Part shown: positions 33,027 to 39,375 of the stretch, in pieces
Layout of the letters: every line of letters begins with the position of its first letter
Position numbering within the stretch: position 1 is the first letter of the stretch
Notes under the pieces: model-generated
What the model was told of the DNA's origin: nothing
The model's input: the letters and a program-made list of their open reading frames with translations, nothing else
The model's database searches: none
Made by a program: the position numbers and the translations under genes
Assembly (NCBI GenBank): GCA_001789045.1
Contig: MFYG01000020.1
Coordinates: 1 to 48,348 of the forward strand
Direction: 5' to 3'
Length of the DNA stretch: 48,348 bases
From: Candidatus Peribacteria bacterium RIFCSPLOWO2_12_FULL_55_15
Lineage (GTDB): Bacteria > Patescibacteriota > Gracilibacteria > Peribacterales > Peribacteraceae

Positions 33027-34213
33027 TGGAGAGATCTCCCCTCTCCCTTTGAAGGGAGAGGGTTAGGGAGAGGATTGATTAAAGCAGAAAATAACATGAC
33101 ATATTCCTCACAAACCTTTCCCCACAGCCGTTCCGTCGGCAACTTCGCCGCCTCTGCGACCACGTGTTCATATGTCACCATCACTTCCTGGACAGCATCC
33201 CGAATTTGCTCCTGCGTCCGGAGTTTTCGCACAACCATTCCTTGCTGCAACTGCTCACTCAATCCTGTTTCTTCGGTCAGGAGCACTGGCAGCCCTGCTG
33301 CACGCGCTTCGAGTGCGGTATTTGGACTCATTTCTGTAACAGATGGGATCACGAGAAGATCGTGCTCGCGGAACAGAATATCTCGCTCGGTCGAAGTTAC
33401 CTTCGAGCGGAAGGTGACCTGGTCCGCAAGTTGTAACCCCAGCACGTTCCCCTCAAGAAGATGCTGGAGGGGTCCTTCCCCCACAAGTGTGAGGGTGACA
33501 CCAGAGAGTTCTGTCATCGCACGCAGAAGTGTAGAGATATTTTTGAATGCGACGAAGCGGCCGAGGAAGAGGAGACGGAAGGGCGCATGTCTCGTTCTCC
33601 CCTCTCCCCGTCCGACCGCGTCCGGGCGGGCTGCCGCAGCGGTGGAGGGGTCGGGGGTGGGGGCAGGAAGCGCATTTTCAATCACCAAATGTTCTGGTAA
33701 TCCTCGGTAGTGTTTCTCATAAATCTCCTCCTGCAGTTTTGTCGAGAAAACCAGGTAATCGAAAGTGCGTAGCAAGCGTTGAACGAGCCAACGAGCTAAC
33801 GAGCTAACGATTTTCCAGAAACGCGATTCATACCATTCTCTCAAACCCAACGTTCCCCCGCAATCCGTATACCTCTCCCACAGAAAATCTCCCCCAAGCC
33901 GAAGAATCTTTTTAGGTTTCCTCAATCCCGCCAACCACAGCGGCATCCCCACGCTCACAAGCGAGAATGCAAGAACAGCATCCGCATCTGCCGCATGTTT
34001 TTTAAGAGCCCGCGCATACCGCCACCAGCGGAGGGGTGGCCCACCCCACGACCACACGTGTACCACGTTCCATTTATCGTCACTGACACCTGCATACGTC
34101 ACCACGACCATCTCTATCCCCCGTCCTACGAATTCCTGTGCAAGATTATGCACATACGTCGCTGGTCCACCGATATCGGGTGGATAGATGCCAGTCGCAA
34201 GGACGATTTTCAT
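33023..34213 (-). CDS. GT4-type glycosyltransferase with internal and terminal repeat insertions
   Basis: 396 residues. MKIVLATGIYPPDIGGPATY is the classic GT4 start. The donor half has RLLFLGRFVAFKNISTLLRA, LTLVGEGPLQ and SVTEMSPNTALEARAAGLPVL. Residues about 184-206 (PAPTPDPSTAAAARPD...) are a translated repeat between the two Rossmann domains, and the C-terminus (NPLPNPLPSKGEG) is another repeat copy. An 8-nt tandem repeat (AACGAGCT) gives VSSLARWLV near residue 135. ATG 34213 is used as it begins the domain; upstream sequence is a repeat shared with rfbB's end. Confidence 0.88.
   Translation of the reverse strand: MKIVLATGIYPPDIGGPATYVHNLAQEFVGRGIEMVVVTYAGVSDDKWNVVHVWSWGGPPLRWWRYARALKKHAADADAVLAFSLVSVGMPLWLAGLRKPKKILRLGGDFLWERYTDCGGTLGLREWYESRFWKIVSSLARWLVQRLLRTFDYLVFSTKLQEEIYEKHYRGLPEHLVIENALPAPTPDPSTAAAARPDAVGRGEGRTRHAPFRLLFLGRFVAFKNISTLLRAMTELSGVTLTLVGEGPLQHLLEGNVLGLQLADQVTFRSKVTSTERDILFREHDLLVIPSVTEMSPNTALEARAAGLPVLLTEETGLSEQLQQGMVVRKLRTQEQIRDAVQEVMVTYEHVVAEAAKLPTERLWGKVCEEYVMLFSALINPLPNPLPSKGEGRSLQ
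33036..33073. repeat. Palindromic repeat, copy 9
   Basis: CCCCTCTCCCTTTGAAGGGAG then AGGGTTAGGGAGAGG. Encodes the C-terminal residues of the GT4 gene that ends at 33023. Confidence 0.85.
33597..33664. repeat. Palindromic repeat, copy 10 (expanded), inside GT4 gene
   Basis: CTCCCCTCTCCCCGTCCGACC, then CTGCCGCAGCGG and GGAGGGGTCGGGGGTGGGGG. It carries inner words shared with copies 3 and 13 and is read in frame as a Pro/Ala-rich linker. Confidence 0.7.
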
Positions 34214-34229
34214 AGACAAGAAGCAAGAG

Positions 34230-34267
34230 CCCCTCACCCTAACCCTCTCCCGCTGGGAGAGGGGATC
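34230..34267. repeat. Palindromic repeat, copy 11
   Basis: CCCCTCACCCTAACCC then TCTCCCGCTGGGAGAGGGGAT. Encodes the last residues (RRSPLPAGEG) and stop of rfbB, just upstream of the next gene. Confidence 0.85.
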
Positions 34268-35207
34268 TTCTTCCTGCACGTCGATACCACTCCACAGTTC
34301 TCCTCAATCCATCCTCAAACGATATTTTCGGCTTCCAATCAAGTGCAAGGATGCTTGACGCATCGAGCGCATAGCGCCAGTCGTGACCGGGACGATCCTC
34401 CACGAATTCAATGAGGGAATGTGGTTTTCCGAGTACACTGAGAAGTTGTTTTGCTGCATCGATATTCTGTAGCTCGGCATCTGCTGCAATGAGATATATC
34501 TGACCATCTTTCCCCTTTGTGAGCACGAGTTCGATGGCATCGGTATGATCGGACACATAGAGCCAATCGCGTTTATTTTTCCCTTCCCTATAGACGGGAA
34601 TCCTCTCGTCTTTCATCGCATGGCGAATCACCGTCGGTAAAAACTTCTCATCTGCCTGGTGCGGACCGTAGTTATTCGTGCACCGCGTGATGCGCGCATG
34701 GATGCCGAACGTGCGGATAGCAGAAAGAAGCAGAAGATCCCCTGCTGCTTTTGTCGCGGCGTAGGGCGAGCTCGGCCGGAGAACCGTATCAACCGTGCAA
34801 GGAGGATCGCCGTCTTTCAGATCTCCGTACACTTCATCTGTAGAAATATTGAGGAGGAGAATGTGCGGAGACTTTTTGCAAACTTCGATGAGCGACTGGA
34901 CGCCGAGGATATTTGTATGGATGAAGGGAACGGCATTCTGAATGCTTCGATCAACATGCGTTTCTGCCGCGAAGTTCACCATTGCATCAATCGCATACTG
35001 CTTCGCGAGATCCGCAACGAGGAGCGTGTTCGTGATGTCTCCATGGATAAAGCGGATCCTGTCGAGCACCGGCTGCAAATACTCCTTCTTCCCTGCATAG
35101 GTCAGTTTGTCGAGGACGACCAGAAAATCATCGGGGAACCTCTCTTTATGCCGAAGCACAAAGTGCGACCCTATAAACCCCGCACCACCCGTGACAAGTA
35201 CATTCAT
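34239..35207 (-). CDS. rfbB: dTDP-glucose 4,6-dehydratase
   Basis: 322 residues, within family size. Makes dTDP-4-keto-6-deoxyglucose from dTDP-glucose. NAD-binding MNVLVTGGAGFIGSHFV, FAAETHVDRSI, active-site ISTDEVYGDL (Thr-Asp-Glu triad) and SSPYAATKAAGDLL (Y-x-x-x-K), then TRCTNNYGPHQ and RDWLYVSDH are all present. The last 10 residues are repeat-encoded. ATG 35207 has TATGCT 6 nt upstream with a TG-like extension. Divergent from rfbA, its pathway partner; rfbC and rfbD are not in the window. Confidence 0.96.
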   Translation of the reverse strand: MNVLVTGGAGFIGSHFVLRHKERFPDDFLVVLDKLTYAGKKEYLQPVLDRIRFIHGDITNTLLVADLAKQYAIDAMVNFAAETHVDRSIQNAVPFIHTNILGVQSLIEVCKKSPHILLLNISTDEVYGDLKDGDPPCTVDTVLRPSSPYAATKAAGDLLLLSAIRTFGIHARITRCTNNYGPHQADEKFLPTVIRHAMKDERIPVYREGKNKRDWLYVSDHTDAIELVLTKGKDGQIYLIAADAELQNIDAAKQLLSVLGKPHSLIEFVEDRPGHDWRYALDASSILALDWKPKISFEDGLRRTVEWYRRAGRRSPLPAGEG

Positions 35208-35281
35208 GGCTCCAGCATAGCAAAAAACCGGTGGAAAAGCCTTCCACCTGCAACCGAGAACCTATACCCTACAATCTACGT
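35208..35281. promoter_or_regulatory. Divergent rfbB/rfbA promoter region
   Basis: Minus strand: TGCTATGCT (hexamer 35219-35214) 6 nt before rfbB ATG. Plus strand: TACAAT (35270-35275) 6 nt before rfbA ATG 35282. Both positions predict leaderless messages from a 74-nt shared region. Confidence 0.5.
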
Positions 35282-36124
35282 ATGCGCGGCGTTCTCATTT
35301 GCGGCGGAACGGGGTCCAGACTCAAACCTCTGACCGATATTACGAATAAGAGCCTGCTCCCAATCTATGACAAGCCGCTCATTCTCTACCCTCTCCAAAA
35401 ACTTCTCGATGCCGACATCCACCATATTGCCGTGGTCACCAGCACCGAGCACATCGACCAGATGACGTCATTCCTTGGATCCGGCGAGCGCTTTGGATGC
35501 GAATTTTCCTACCGTGTTCAGGAGAAGCCCGGCGGCATTGCCCAAGCCCTCGGCATTGCCGAAGACTTCACCCAAGATGAAAGCATCTGCGCCCTCCTCG
35601 GCGACAACGTGTATTTCGATGACCTCGCCCCCGCCATCCGGTCATTCACAAAAGGCGGCCATGTATTTCTGAAAGAAGTCCCGGACCCGGAAAGATTCGG
35701 CATCGCGACCCTTCGACGGGCTCAGGGGGACACCGCTCATGTCCGTGTCGAATCCATCGAGGAGAAACCAAAACACCCCAAGAGCAACCTCGCCATCACC
35801 GGCTGCTACCTCTACGACGCTCGCTGCTTTGACATCATCCGCAATCTGAAACCATCCGCCCGCGGCGAACTCGAGATCACCGACATCTCCCGCTGGTACC
35901 TCGACCACAGGGAACTCACGGCCTCCATTCTTGAGGAAGAGTGGATTGATGCAGGAACCTTCGAAAGTCTCTTCACTGCCGCCTCTCTCGTCCGAGAGCG
36001 CAGCTGGGCAGCACAAGCGCCTCGTAAATCCCCGCATACTTCTCCGCAATCCCCGACCAATCGTACTGCCGGGCATGTTCCACTGCCGCGGAGGAAAGTT
36101 TCCCCCGCAACTCCTGATCTTTGA
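35282..36124 (+). CDS. rfbA: Glucose-1-phosphate thymidylyltransferase (RfbA/RmlA type)
   Basis: 280 residues. Makes dTDP-glucose. Nucleotidyl-transferase signature GGTGSRLKPLTDITNKSLLP with YDKPLI, then EKPGGIAQAL, LLGDNVYFDD, ESIEEKPKHP and WIDAGTFESL. Residues 143-151 (TLRRAQGD) are a translated TTCGACGGGCTCAGGG element inserted before the conserved VESIEEKPK. After about residue 240 the protein runs into about 42 basic, Pro/Ser-rich residues that are the antisense of the convergent GT4 gene: a 152-nt tail-to-tail overlap, as if the native stop were lost. ATG 35282 has TACAAT 6 nt upstream. Confidence 0.95.
   Translation: MRGVLICGGTGSRLKPLTDITNKSLLPIYDKPLILYPLQKLLDADIHHIAVVTSTEHIDQMTSFLGSGERFGCEFSYRVQEKPGGIAQALGIAEDFTQDESICALLGDNVYFDDLAPAIRSFTKGGHVFLKEVPDPERFGIATLRRAQGDTAHVRVESIEEKPKHPKSNLAITGCYLYDARCFDIIRNLKPSARGELEITDISRWYLDHRELTASILEEEWIDAGTFESLFTAASLVRERSWAAQAPRKSPHTSPQSPTNRTAGHVPLPRRKVSPATPDL
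35708..35733. repeat. TTCGAC/GCTCAGGG dispersed element inside rfbA
   Basis: ACCCTTCGACGGGCTCAGGG followed by GGACAC. Read in frame as TLRRAQGDT. Confidence 0.75.
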
Positions 36125-37109
36125 GAAGGAGCGCGAGCGTTGTCGTCGCCGCTTCCGGATCATCAGAGGGAATGAGAATCCCCGTTTTCCCATGGAGGAC
36201 AATCTCTGGAACTCCGCCCACGCGCGTCCCGATGACCGCACACCCCGCCGCCTGCGCCTCGAGGAAGACGTTCCCCATCGCCTCACTCAGCGAAAGCGCG
36301 CAGAAAATTTCCGCCTCCGCATATTCACGCCATAGAGAACTGTCAGAGAGGTATCCGAGAAAATGGATATGATCGTGGCTAACAAGCTGTGAGCTGTGAG
36401 CTGTGAGCTGTGAGTGCATGGAACCGTCACCGACAATCCTGAGATATGCCTGTGGGAATTTTCCTACAACCTCACTGAAGGCAGTGAGAAGTGTATCGAC
36501 CCCCTTCATTTTCTCCAGCCGTCCGACAAAGAGAATCCGCCCCGGAGCCTTCGGATACCGTGCGCACGCCTCCCGTATTGCCCAGTAATCGATGCCATTT
36601 GGAATGAGCTTGGCATCCCGACCACACCGCTTTGCAGCCTCTACAAGAACAGAACTGATGGCCATCACACGATGCGCCGAGCGGATGATCGGACACTTCA
36701 AGAATGATCGGTTTGTCGTTTGTAGAGTGAGAATACGCCGTGCTTGTGGATACACCCATCGGCAGAGCAGCAGCGCTGCCCCTGCGAACGTCTCCAGCAC
36801 CGCATGGACAATGTCCGGCCGCAGCCTCCGCACAACGAAAGGTGCCAGGAACGGATAGAACCACTTGTCGAAAGAGTAGCCCAGACCAACCCGGATAACG
36901 GTAATAGTTTGACCCCCTCTCCCTAACCCTCCCACCAAGAGGGAGGGGATTTCGCCCACTCTTGGCAGATCCCTCCGCATCTTCGCTGTCACAATCGTAA
37001 TATCAAACCGATCAGCAAATCGCGCAGCCACCTTTTCCACACACACCTCCGCTCCACTTCGGAATGGAAAGAGAAAAGCCGAGAGAATGATAACGTTCGG
37101 CTTCTGCAT
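35973..37109 (-). CDS. GT4-type glycosyltransferase with repeat insertions
   Basis: 378 residues. N-terminal FPFRSGAEVCVEKVAARFA; donor half RILFVGRLEKMKGVDTLLTA, LRIVGDGS, ALSLSEAMGNVFLEAQAAGCAVIGT (E-x7-E) and VGGVPEIV. Residues about 54-66 (EIPSLLVGGLGRGG) are a palindromic repeat and about 233-242 (LTAHSSQL) a 7-nt tandem repeat located right after the GDGS strand, a surface-loop position. ATG 37109 has TATGGT exactly 7 nt upstream. The 3' 152 nt overlap rfbA. Confidence 0.9.
   Translation of the reverse strand: MQKPNVIILSAFLFPFRSGAEVCVEKVAARFADRFDITIVTAKMRRDLPRVGEIPSLLVGGLGRGGQTITVIRVGLGYSFDKWFYPFLAPFVVRRLRPDIVHAVLETFAGAALLLCRWVYPQARRILTLQTTNRSFLKCPIIRSAHRVMAISSVLVEAAKRCGRDAKLIPNGIDYWAIREACARYPKAPGRILFVGRLEKMKGVDTLLTAFSEVVGKFPQAYLRIVGDGSMHSQLTAHSSQLVSHDHIHFLGYLSDSSLWREYAEAEIFCALSLSEAMGNVFLEAQAAGCAVIGTRVGGVPEIVLHGKTGILIPSDDPEAATTTLALLLKDQELRGKLSSAAVEHARQYDWSGIAEKYAGIYEALVLPSCALGRERRQ
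36385..36412. repeat. 7-nt tandem repeat (AGCTGTG x4) in GT4 gene
   Basis: Four perfect AGCTGTG units followed by AGTG. A change of one unit would shift the reading frame. Confidence 0.85.
36912..36950. repeat. Palindromic repeat, copy 12, inside GT4 gene
   Basis: CCCCCTCTCCCTAACCCTCC then CACCAAGAGGGAGGGGAT. In frame on the minus strand. Confidence 0.8.
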
Positions 37110-37112
37110 GCC

Positions 37113-38303
37113 TTATACCATAGCGGAGGTTCGTGAACCTCCGCTACAGGAAAGAAATTCTTCAAATAGCCTCCGATACTCCTCTCCCACCTTCTCCCAT
37201 GAAAATACCTCCTCGATCCTCTTCCGCGCCGCCTGCCCGAGCGCGCGTCGCTTTATGGGATCTTCGATGAGTCGCCGGACGTGGGCCTTGAGCACCTCGC
37301 GGTCGCCCGGCGGAAAGAGGAAGCCGGAGATGCCGTTCTGGATGAGGAAACGATTTCCACCGACATCGGATACGACGCACGCACACGAACTCGCCATCGC
37401 CTCCATGATCGCATTGCTCAAGCCCTCGCTGTAGCTCGGCATGACAAAAATGTCCGTCGTAGCGAGAATCGCCGGAATATCATCGCGCAGTCCCGTGAAG
37501 ACCACCCGATCCTTGTATTTCGCCACCAGCGAATGCCCCTCCTTGTACCATCCCACGACTTGCACCGTGAGGTTTGGGAAATCTCTCTTCAATGGGACCA
37601 CTGCCTCTACGAAATCGTCGGCGCCCTTCACGGATTCGAGACGCCCGATGTAGGTGACAACAGTGTCCGTGTGGAAGGGGGTAGGGAGTAGAGAGTAGGG
37701 AGTAGGGTCGATTCCTGTGGGAATGACTTGCGATTTCTTCCATACCCAAAGCCTCCGCAAAAGTTTCTCCGGCTGCGGGTGGAAGAATATGATTCTCTTT
37801 GCACAGAGCATAATGAGCCATCCAAGTGTCCACGCGTAGATGCGCGAGGCGAGACGGAAAGCAGGCGTCCGCCCCCACCACGTCATCCCCACGAGGGCAT
37901 CGGTGAGGAGAATGACGCGGTACCCCCGAAGGCACAGAGGAATCACTGCAAGCGAACTCCAGAAGAGAATTTTGTTGCACACAATGATATCTGGCTTCTC
38001 TTCCTGTATGACCTTGTGCACAAACCCTGCAAAACCAATGGCAATGCCGTAGTTCCATGGATCGGGGAGAAAGACATCCTTCTTGCGATAGAGAGCGAGA
38101 GACGGAGACGGCCGCTCGAGAAACGCGCAACGAGCAAACGCGCAACGTTCGCCAACGCCCCCCCCCATACACACCACAACAACCCGATACCCCAGCCGCT
38201 GCCAAAGCTCAGCAAGTTTCACGCTGCTTACCATCCAGCGGTGCTTCTCTTTCCAATAAGGACTCACGAGAAGGATTGTTTTCACAATACCAACAATACC
38301 CAC
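37113..38303 (-). CDS. GT4-type glycosyltransferase with repeat-rich ends
   Basis: 396 residues. KTILLVSPYWKEKHRW, then EEKPDIIVCNKILFWSSLAV in the acceptor half; VVTYIGRLESVKGADDFVEA, VQVVGWYKEGHSLV, FVMPSYSEGLSNAIMEAMASS (E-x7-E) and SDVGGN in the donor half. Residues about 199-208 (PYSLLPTP) are a 7-nt tandem repeat. The C-terminus SGGSRTSAMV is a hairpin shared with the next gene's promoter. A 9-nt tandem repeat at the start offers GTG codons at 38312, 38303 and 38285. GTG 38303 is chosen as TAAGGT, overlapping the DUF2304 stop, lies 7 nt upstream; the true start is open. Confidence 0.85.
   Translation of the reverse strand: MGIVGIVKTILLVSPYWKEKHRWMVSSVKLAELWQRLGYRVVVVCMGGGVGERCAFARCAFLERPSPSLALYRKKDVFLPDPWNYGIAIGFAGFVHKVIQEEKPDIIVCNKILFWSSLAVIPLCLRGYRVILLTDALVGMTWWGRTPAFRLASRIYAWTLGWLIMLCAKRIIFFHPQPEKLLRRLWVWKKSQVIPTGIDPTPYSLLPTPFHTDTVVTYIGRLESVKGADDFVEAVVPLKRDFPNLTVQVVGWYKEGHSLVAKYKDRVVFTGLRDDIPAILATTDIFVMPSYSEGLSNAIMEAMASSCACVVSDVGGNRFLIQNGISGFLFPPGDREVLKAHVRRLIEDPIKRRALGQAARKRIEEVFSWEKVGEEYRRLFEEFLSCSGGSRTSAMV
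37122..37145. repeat. Perfect hairpin AGCGGAGGTTC/GAACCTCCGCT
   Basis: An 11-bp perfect inverted repeat with a 2-nt loop. It codes for the end of the GT4 gene that stops at 37113 and abuts the TATGGT -10 candidate of the GT4 gene at 37109, so it could terminate one and insulate the other. Confidence 0.75.
37681..37708. repeat. 7-nt tandem repeat (GTAGGGA-type x4) in GT4 gene
   Basis: Units GTAGGGA, GTAGAGA, GTAGGGA, GTAGGGT. In-frame in the minus-strand gene. Confidence 0.8.
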
Positions 38304-38318
38304 AATACCCACCTTACC
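38283..38318. repeat. 9-nt tandem repeat at GT4 gene start
   Basis: Units CACAATACC, AACAATACC, CACAATACC and CACCTTACC. On the minus strand they encode GIVGIVGIV and repeat the GTG start codon. Confidence 0.8.
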
Positions 38319-38688
38319 CAACCCTCTCCTTCCCCCTTTCTCCATCCTCGTGCGATAACCCTGCTTCCCGCAACGCCATTGCCCGTATCAATCGGACCTG
38401 TCGTTGTTCCATCTCTTCCAATCGCATGATCATGTAGAAAACCATAAAAAATAGGATCCCTATACATGTGACAAGAATGGCATTCACTTGATCTTTAATG
38501 CCTGTAGCAGCCGTGAGGTATGTGAGAATATCCGGGTAGAAAGCAATGAGAGCAATGCTTGCCCAGAAGAGCGTCCACAGTGCCGCCTCCCATAGAGTTT
38601 TCTTCTGGCGGTACCAGAGATTCCACGCGTAGACCAAGGAAACTACAGAAACAAGGGGCGCGACGATTTGGTACGACGTGATGTCCAT
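38314..38688 (-). CDS. DUF2304 small membrane protein
   Basis: 124 residues with three TM helices: QIVAPLVSVVSLVYAWNLWY, ALWTLFWASIALIAFYP and AILVTCIGILFFMVFYMIMRL, then a charged coiled tail (EEMEQRQVRLIRAMALREA). DUF2304 genes are regularly paired with a polyprenol GT2 and are thought to anchor or assist it. Here the GT2 stop and this ATG are adjacent (TAAATG), supporting the pairing. Confidence 0.88.
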   Translation of the reverse strand: MDITSYQIVAPLVSVVSLVYAWNLWYRQKKTLWEAALWTLFWASIALIAFYPDILTYLTAATGIKDQVNAILVTCIGILFFMVFYMIMRLEEMEQRQVRLIRAMALREAGLSHEDGERGKERVG

Positions 38689-39375
38689 TTAGCGGAGGAA
38701 TGATCGTAGCAGAATCTGGAGAGCAGTCTTCACCCCAATCGCAAAAGATTGCCCCTTCGCCAGAGTATATGCCGAGTACACCACTTTCACTGGAACCTCG
38801 GCAATGCGCCAGTGGTGACGCCGGGCCTCACGGATGACCTCAGTACAGAATTCGAATCCCCGCGTTTGGAGGTGCACCCCACTGAGCGCCTTCGGACCGA
38901 AAACCTTGAAGCCGCACTGGCTGTCTCTGACCCAAAGTCCTGCTGCGAGAAATGTGACGACATTCCCAATAGTATTGAAGAGGCGACGGATGGCAGGAAT
39001 GCGATTGCGGCTCCTGCCCAATGAAGTCGACCAGAACCGATTCGCAAACACAACATCTGCGCGCCCCTCTCGCACCGGCTGGAGGAGAGCGGGGATATCC
39101 CGAGGATCGTGCTGTTCGTCGGCGTCAATGGTGACGATGATGTCTGCTCCGAGTGCACGCGCTGCTTCAATACCCGTCATGGTCGCGGCGCCAGCGCCCG
39201 CGTTCTCCGGGTGTCGGACAACAAGAGCTCCAGCTGCCGCTGCGGCCACACCAGTCGCATCGATCGACCCATCATCCACAACGACAACACGATCTACATA
39301 CTGTCGTGCGGCATGCACAACGGCACCCACTCGGGATGCCTCGTTATAGGCAGGAATGACAGCGACAATCTTCAT
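38689..39375 (-). CDS. GT2 glycosyltransferase (polyprenol-phosphate type)
   Basis: 228 residues: VAVIPAYNEASRVGAVV, VVVDDGSIDAT, ADIIVTIDADEQHDPRDIPAL (D-x-D-x-x-x-x-D) and DSQCGFKVFGPKAL. The size and motifs fit the DPM1 family. Cytosolic face of the membrane. Together with DUF2304 and the large membrane protein upstream it forms a coupled operon (ATGA overlap with the gene ending at 39372), a typical lipid-linked sugar synthesis and use module. Confidence 0.92.
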   Translation of the reverse strand: MKIVAVIPAYNEASRVGAVVHAARQYVDRVVVVDDGSIDATGVAAAAAGALVVRHPENAGAGAATMTGIEAARALGADIIVTIDADEQHDPRDIPALLQPVREGRADVVFANRFWSTSLGRSRNRIPAIRRLFNTIGNVVTFLAAGLWVRDSQCGFKVFGPKALSGVHLQTRGFEFCTEVIREARRHHWRIAEVPVKVVYSAYTLAKGQSFAIGVKTALQILLRSFLR

